Source: Plasmodium malariae (taxonomy: Eukaryota; Apicomplexa; Aconoidasida; Haemosporida; Plasmodiidae). Taken from it: DNA of 31,906 nt. The stretch lies in NCBI RefSeq assembly GCF_900090045.1, contig NW_021638296.1, forward strand, positions 1 to 31,906, given 5' to 3'. The notes beneath the pieces are model-generated. The model was not told where the DNA came from and ran no database searches. It saw only the letters and a list, made by a program, of their open reading frames with translations. A program made the position numbers and the translations under genes. Each line of letters starts with the position of its first letter. Position 1 is the stretch's first letter. Shown here one piece after another: positions 24,687-31,906 of the stretch.

Positions 24687-25600
24687 GATATGTAATTTTA
24701 AAATTGTATTATATTCAGCAGAAAGACAACAATACTATAATATTTTTTAAATTATATGGGATACTATATTTATTTATAAAATCATAATATAATATATAAA
24801 CTAAATTGATTTTTACGACAGATACAAAATATACAAACTTTAAAAATATATTATATTATTTTTATTTTAGCGTTATGTATAAAAAGTTAATTTTAATAAA
24901 TATAATATAATTTGTATTCATTCATAAATATTTAAAATGTACAATTAAATTATTTAATATTGAACAGATATTATATAATTTTATTTTTATTTCATTTCAA
25001 AGTACAAAAGATAAATGTGATTACTTAATATTTATAAATATTCTAATGATACAAAATATAGAATATATAGAATGTATATTAAGTATACTTCTATAAAAAA
25101 AGATGTGATATAGAATATTAATGGAGTTTTCATATTAATAATTCTAGTTTTATAAATATTATATTTTCAAAAATCTTATTCTCAGTAAAATACTATTAGA
25201 ACAATACAATAATAGTCATAACATATAAAAATAATACTATTTCGTTGAAATTTTAGTGCTTTAATGTTTACAGTGCTCCATTAGTTTCCGCGTATATAAT
25301 ATGCATTTTTTATGGTCCATAATACATTTAAATAATCTAATATATAAAATTCTACATAATGTAAAAAATAATATGTATTTCAATGGTATGTAAAGACTAA
25401 TTCAATATTTTTGTAAAATAAATTTTGAAAGTTATAATTGTAATTATCCTAATCTATACAACATTTTCTAAATGAAAATTTTTATATAAATATTTTTTAA
25501 TTTTTTAGTTTTTTAATTAAATACATATATTTAGAAGAAATATAAATATAATAAAAAGAAAAAAAAATCAGTAATGTATTATTAATCTATTAGTTTAATA
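24687..25600 (-). repeat. Duplicated 5' flank, copy 3 (upstream of the decayed gene)
   Basis: Counterpart of 16829-17760, with the ATTAGTT/TATGCATTTTTT anchor at 25280-25330 and the TCTAAATGAAAATTTT anchor at 25467-25482. The right part (about 25467-25560) also resembles 13157-13250, inside the small open frame at 13118-13441, including the string ATATTTAGAAGAAATA in both. Confidence 0.65.
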
Positions 25601-28271
25601 TTTTCTATTCATATAAAATTAAAATAATAATTCCAGTTTTCGATCTTTTATAACGTAGTATACATTAATATGTACGACATTATTTTAATCGTTATTATGT
25701 GAAAAATAAATAAAGTATTTTTTTTTTAACTTATCATTTTAATAACTTTTTTTTAATAAATACTTATAATTATTCAAACTTAAATAATTTATTAAATTTT
25801 TTTTTTTTTTTTTACTAGTATTCCATTTTTAATGAAAAAAACTATATTAAAATTCATATTCTTAAATTTTATTCACAATAATGCCTTTTCAGAATAGATG
25901 TAAAGTTATAGAGGTACATGATTAATATAAATATTTTAAAATAATTCAATAACAAAAATTTATATAAAAAGCATAAATCGTTGATCCATTTATAACTAAT
26001 ATATGTCATATTCATTATCTAATGAACATATATGTTAACTATCTATCTCTTTGATATTTATATTAACAATTATATACTATTCTAAAAATATAACTTCTTG
26101 TAAATATATATCATATCGTAATAATAAATCATAATAGAAAGTTAATTATAATGTTATAGTGACTTTTATATTCACAAGCATTCACGTATTTATCATAATT
26201 AAAGACAAACAGATTCCTATTAATTATAGTATTTGTAGTTAACTTTAATTCAAAAAGTTAAAAATGGAAAAATAAAATACAATAAAAAATAATATATATG
26301 TAATAATAACTTTACATAAATAATTATAGTTCTCTCACAACTATTAATAGTTATATTATAGTGCTACCCTTTTTTCAATAATTTCATTGCCCACACATTG
26401 AGAATTCGTTTTTAATTAGTATACATAACTTAAATTATGAAATAATAATTGTATAATAAATTAATGTGTATAAAAACTAAATGAATAAATTTTTTTTTTC
26501 TTGTATTATAAAATTCTTCTAATTAAGCATATGATTATTTCATATAATATTTATGCATATTTTTCAAATAATAATATAATCCTTTGTATTATTAGTAAAT
26601 TTTAAACCAATTAATAAAAATATCCTATAGGAATTATATTTTTGATTGTAGTGAACTAATTTTTAAAAAAATGTTTAATTTTACTTATTAGGTTATAATG
26701 TAATATTGAAAAAAATAATAAAAAGTTTTTATAAATTATATTTAATTAAAATGTAATAAATTATTAAATGAAAGTTTACAAAAAAAAGAAAATAAATAAA
26801 ATATAAAAAAACTGTGCAAATAAAATAAATGTATATAATATATTTACCAGTTTAAAAGTACCAAAAAGCAAATATATGACACATACGTTAAATAAATACA
26901 TAAATGATTTTTTTTTATCAAATAATTCAATTTATAAATATTTGTACGTATGTTAATGACAAACTACATTTTAATCTAAGCGACTTTTTAATAAATAATT
27001 ACTTCATTAACATGTATTTTAATTATTATATTAAATTTCTTTTTAAGTATTTTTTAATGTTTTATATATTTTTTTACTATAACAGTATAATTTGAATTTT
27101 TTTTCTTTTTAACTTTGAGAGATATAAATATAAAAATATATTTATATAAATAATTTGTAATGGAACTTCAAATAAAACTTTATTTAAATTATATCAACAA
27201 ATTAAAGTAATGCATCATTTTTTAAAGATAATTCTTTAAATTTTTGTGTATCATAATTATTTAATTTTTCTGTTTATATACTTATAAAAATAATTCTCTT
27301 AAATTTTTGTCCAATTATTTTTTTTAAATTATTGTATTCTATACATTTGTATTGTATCATAATAATAATTACCATGTTATAATAATAAATATTTCAATAA
27401 GTCTTTTAATATTCATATTACCTTACGAGTATATTTAATGAATACCTTATGTAATATACCGATTATTATATACATAAGCACTGTTTTATATATATAAAAG
27501 CAATGTTCTCCAAATTCAAGAATATTTTTATCAAAAAATATTGTAAAATAAAAACATATAAACTAGGTTGAAAACTTAAAATATCTGTATATGGATAATA
27601 GTTTTATCCTTAACATAATTTGATAATTATGAATTGTCTTTTTATAAATATAATCTTTCAGTTATTATTCTATCAATTATTTCAAGATTATATTTAAGGG
27701 GTCGGGGACTTTTTAATTTATGTACTAATATATTATTTTTATATGAATTCAATAAATATAAAATTTCAAATTTGTTTTTATTTTAAATATAACTATAATA
27801 TGTTTCTTATATTTAAAGCTTTAACAGATGATAAAATGAATATCTTATACGATATCATGAGTATAAATAAAATAAATAAAAATATTTTACCATTATATAT
27901 TATTAACTCATGGTATACTATAGTCTTAAATTATTAGTAATCATCATAATCAAATATATTTTCTTACATATAAGAAATACTATTAGGATCTGCTAAAATT
28001 GTATTTATTTAAAAAATAAATTAAATGAAAAAAAAGTATTATAAAAAAATTCAATTATTAATGTTATTAAAAAATATACAAAAAAATACATACAAATAAA
28101 TATAAAAAGTTATAAACCAAAACGTATATATTTTAATTATCTCTATTTTTTTCTTGTTTTTTTAAATTACAAATATTTATTAAAAATCTATATATAACTC
28201 AATTTTGTATGCTTTTTAATAACTTTAAACTAAATCATTTGATAGTGTGTAAAAAATTAAAGAAATGAAGT
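25601..28271. other. Intergenic interval with a G-rich island
   Basis: No exon was recognised. Contents are A/T-rich DNA, a T17 run at 25797-25813, and one conspicuous G-rich spot at 27698-27707 (GGGG TC GGGG), the strongest local departure from the base composition in this interval. Short open frames near 26904 and 27743 on the plus strand are Ile/Tyr/Phe/Asn-rich and look like chance. Confidence 0.5.
25797..25813. repeat. Homopolymer T17
   Basis: Uninterrupted thymine run in intergenic DNA; slippage-prone. Confidence 0.9.
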
Positions 28272-30136
28272 TCAATGTTCTATATTTACTACGCTAAATC
28301 TCCTTCTGTTGGAATTCCTATAAGTACGTTTTATGAATCTCCTTGGTAATCTTTGCGTATTTAATTCAGCGAAATTAGTTCTATATCTTTTTTTCCTTTT
28401 TCTATTTTTACCAACGTATGATCCAATGGGAGTAAACTAATTCACAAAACAATTATTTAAAACGTATGAAAGATAATTATATTACAATTATATCATTTTA
28501 AAATAATTTAAGTATAAATTGAAACATATAATGTATTTAAAATATAAAATGAAATTTAATATTTACTTTAAAATAAAGGAGAAAAACAAAAATTAATCCC
28601 ACAACCAAAAAATTGACACAGAAGTACGGAAAGCGTTATTTAAAATATTAGATTCTTCATCTATTCCATAATATGTTTTTCCACCTGAAATAGAAGTAAT
28701 AGAATATTTTTTATTTTTATTGCTAACAACACATATTCTTGAATATGTGCATAATGTTGACGATTTTTATTGTGCTGACTCTCTTGTTCTTTCCTTTTCC
28801 CTACCTATTTTTAAGTCTTTGGCACTCCATGAAACACCACTCCTCACCGTATAACCTCCACCATCTTTTTTTTTGGCCAAACCAACTTTATGCGCTTGTT
28901 CCATATATTTGCAAAGTCTAACCGTATCCTTGTTTGATGGATTACCAGAACAAATAGGTTTTCCCTTACTAAATTTCCATTTAATTAATTTATCTACACC
29001 TTCATAGTAATCTGACAATTTGTCTTTTCCATCTACATCGCTATGAACTATCTTGCTCTTATATATTCCTGTTTCAGGAACATTTTCTGAATCGAACCAG
29101 ATTTTTGTGTCTGAGTTTTTGAAGAATCTATACTATTATTCTGTGATTGTTCATGTATTTCATTTGTACCCGATTGCTATCTCTCATTGCAGATGCTTGA
29201 ACTAAGCCACATGATAAAATTTTTCCGTCATTCTTAATATGACAATTAGTAAAAAGAAATGTCTCCATAATATCAGATTCAGTATCCTTAGGATCTGATA
29301 TTTTTTCAATACTTTCAGACTCAGATTTATTTTTTAGTACATCACAACTTCCACCACCATGCTTTTCTAATTTAGATAAAAGCATACGTGGATTATATAA
29401 ATTATCACATTTCAAAAAATAATGCGGACATCCCAATATATTGTTTAAACAGCACTTGGACTTTTTCGTTTTATATAAATCTTTAATAGCATTAAGATAT
29501 TTTTTATATTTATCAACCTTTATATAATTACAAAATTCTTTAGTTTTTATACTTTCATAATTTTTAAAATAATCATATAAATATTTCTGTTCGATTTTGT
29601 CATTCAATTCATTTAAACTTTTTTCAGTAAAATAATAATTACAATTATGTATTCTATAAGTTTCGCTAAGAGTAGAACGTAGATTAATAAAAATATCAGT
29701 AACATCTTTTACATAACCTCCTTCTGAATTTGATTTAAACAAATTTTTTATTTCCTTATATACCCAAAATTTGAAATGTGAACAACGGTCATAATTTTTT
29801 TTTGAAGAACCCATTTCATATAATGATTTAAAATTGCGTTCAACTTTTTTACAAAGTTTAAAACAAGCACCTTTGTCAACACATTTTATATAGTTTCCTT
29901 CTTTACAAATACTGTTACTAACATAATTGTTCTCGGAATTAAATTCTTCATATAGCTCATTTGAAGGTAACTTTTGTAAAATTTCATCCTGTAAAATTAA
30001 TAAATAACTTGAATAATGTAATATTTAAATACTTATAAAGAATGACATTTTGTTTTATGTAAAATTATTAAAAAAAGCTCATATATTATTATTTATATAA
30101 AAAATGAATATATACATAAACTTTTTCTGCTTCCAT
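28272..30136 (-). pseudogene. pir: PIR (vir-like) gene, three exons, broken by several frameshifts
   Basis: Exon 1 is 30136-30116 (MEAEKVY, donor GTATAT; a donor six bases earlier is also possible). Exon 2 is 29988-28567, and exon 3 is 28436-28272 (54 residues plus TGA). Exon 2 opens DEILQKLPSNELYEEF, a classic PIR start, and stays open for 286 codons with PIR features: CKKVERNFKSLYE, CSHFKFWVYKEI, CNYIKVDKYKKYL, CCLNNILGCPHYFLKCDNLY. The frame then ends at TAG 29128-29130, while the adjacent frame carries a hinge-like Q/N/S-rich stretch (QSGTNEIHEQSQNN) from about 29172. A third frame carries GIYKSKIVHSDVDGKDKL onward to a TAA at 28767-28769, and the segment just before the membrane span is in that same frame. 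The span is shifted by a T run one base short (28607-28612). Exon 3 starts FTPIGSYVGKNRKRKKRY, the PIR tail signature, and is open. ATG 29814 is an internal methionine, not the start. Four lesions make it a pseudogene unless homopolymer errors explain some of them. Confidence 0.85.
28730..28749. repeat. Perfect 9-bp inverted repeat with 2-nt loop
   Basis: CACATATTC, TT, GAATATGTG. It lies in the hinge-coding part of the PIR pseudogene, about 20 bases from the internal TAA. It could form a hairpin. Confidence 0.8.
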
Positions 30137-31906
30137 ATCTGTAATTTCCTTTCAAATTTTCGAGTAAATACTAAATAAAATAATTAAAAGTGTTCTTGTA
30201 TAAATATTTATGTATAAATATTAGCAACATACGTAAAAATTATTTTTTTTTTTGAACTTCACTTAACTAGAATTACAAATATATATTATTTCTTATTGAA
30301 AAATATCACCTAAATTATGTAATAGAATGCATTATAATTATATATTTTTATTATATTCATGTTGTTAAATAAAATATAAATAAATTTAAACTTAATTCAA
30401 TGCAATAGTAAATTGAAAAAAATAAGGAATATAGCATAGTCCAACTTCAGTTTATGTATATTTATATGTATATAGAATAATTTTAATCGCATTTTTCTTA
30501 GCAGTATATAACATATTTTTTATACAAACTAAAAATCTGTAATGCTGTGTAATATACCATATTTGCATGTAATTTTTTTCGTATAAATATATTTGTCCCT
30601 GACTAAGTACATAATATAATTATGAAATTTCCTTTTCGTTCAAATAACTATCCAATTATTAATTAATAATAATTACATTAAAGCGAGATTATTTTTCATA
30701 TTATAAGAGAAAAAATAATATATACTTGCACCATCATAATTAACCAAGTGAATATTACAAAAATTAAAAATATGTAAATAGGAAAGGAATACAACAAAAA
30801 AGATAAAAAGATTTAACATAAATAAATCGTTTCTCATATGAATGAATAATGCTTATATTATAATAATAATTTCATCATTATTTGAGAATCCTATTTAAAT
30901 TGATACAAATTTGTCGTCTCTCTCAGTTTTCACTTTAAGTAGGAAGTAATTATTTTATTTATTATGGAATATTTTTAATTTTCATAATGAAAATTTGATT
31001 CGTATCGATGTATTCTTATGTAAATGAAACAAGAAATATTATTTTTTTTAAAACTTTTAAAAAAAAAAAAAAAAATTTTAATTCTCTTAAGAATAAGAAT
31101 AATCATATATTTATTTATTCATTATAATGAAAATATTATTTTTAATATTTAACTAAAAATATATTAATATTACGTGAATACTAAACATTATATTTGGAAT
31201 CTTAATTTACGTTATTTAGTTAATTTTTCATAGTTTCTAAAAGTATAGAAATATAACATTATTATTTTAAAACATTAATGTGTTTTTTAGTAGTTCCAGT
31301 GTCTTTTATACATTTGAATGATAAATGAATTAAAAGGAAATTCATTATATCAATAAATTAATAAAATATTAAAGAATATTTTATTAAGATTCATAGTATA
31401 TGCCTTTGAGATAAGACATTTTTAAATATGAATACATAAAAATATGGTAATTTCAAAATAAAGCTATTATTATGTTTAATAGAATATTATACTTAAATAA
31501 GATGAAACAATTAATACGATTCATATACATTATATATTTGTGGAAGGGATATATTTTCTCTTTGCAAATTATTCTTAAAAAAAAAGAAATATGTTATTTT
31601 ATTTATTTTTTTTTTTTGATGCTTATTTTACTGATACATATACTATTCTTTATTTTATTCAAAAAAATATAATGTTTTTATTTTGTTTTTTCATTATTTA
31701 TTCTTCCATATTGTAAATAATATAAATACATAATTTTTTAATGAATTTTATATAAATTAAAATGTTTAAAAATTAATACATAATTATACCAAAAATAAAA
31801 AAAAAAATAATAATATATACCCTAAAAGATATTTATGTTTTAATTTCCATTTATTTTATTTACATATTATGTTTTATTTTTTCTTTAAAATGTCGAGTTA
31901 ATAATT
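30137..31906. other. Intergenic sequence to the window end, no gene seen
   Basis: The left part is the 5' flank of the PIR pseudogene. The remainder has no recognisable exon. A run of 17 adenines lies at 31059-31075. A plus-strand open frame of 66 codons from 31472 is composed almost wholly of Ile/Leu/Phe/Tyr/Lys and is best taken as chance. Confidence 0.5.

Noticed and set aside
28739..28921. 60-codon plus-strand open frame
   Set aside because: Antisense to the hinge part of the PIR pseudogene.
31472..31672. 66-codon plus-strand hydrophobic open frame
   Set aside because: Almost wholly Ile/Leu/Phe/Tyr/Lys, as expected from A/T runs.
1..31906. Search by eye for CRISPR arrays, tRNA, rRNA, telomere repeats and transposon genes
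   Set aside because: No regularly spaced repeats, cloverleaf candidates, telomeric tandem repeats or transposase/reverse transcriptase motifs were seen.

Overview
The window looks like a subtelomeric stretch of a malaria parasite chromosome, most probably Plasmodium malariae or a close relative such as P. brasilianum. Base composition is extremely A+T rich, with long A/T runs. Genes are short, sparse, split by introns of about 120-140 nt with GT/AG ends, and belong to Plasmodium multigene families: two PIR genes, and several two-exon exported-protein genes of the type called fam-l/fam-m in P. malariae. There are no bacterial-type operons, rRNA, tRNA, CRISPR or transposon genes. The species call is inference from remembered family features, not from a search.

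Layout from left to right: a decayed two-exon exported-protein relic (2240-3060, minus); a long non-coding stretch; an apparently intact three-exon PIR gene (7562-8692, plus); a fam-l/fam-m-type gene with one nonsense codon in its signal-peptide exon (11457-12346, minus); a small possible multi-membrane-span gene upstream of it (13118-13441, minus); an intact fam-l/fam-m-type gene (15846-16828, minus); a relic paralogous to the leftmost one (19962-20818, minus); a decayed fam-l/fam-m-type gene whose start codon is lost (23843-24686, minus); and a three-exon PIR pseudogene with several frame breaks (28272-30136, minus). The last 1.8 kb shows nothing recognisable.

The exported-protein genes all point the same way, and four of them begin at intervals of about 3.9-4.5 kb. 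Their first exons align codon for codon (three can be delimited at exactly 87 nt, 29 codons), and three of them carry a matching 5' flank. This indicates growth by segmental duplication followed by decay. Four of the five first exons have lost the same tryptophan codon (codon 21).

PIR and fam-l/fam-m products are thought to be exported to, or exposed on, infected red cells. Nothing here suggests a pathway; it is a reservoir of variant surface or exported protein genes, of which perhaps two or three are still usable.
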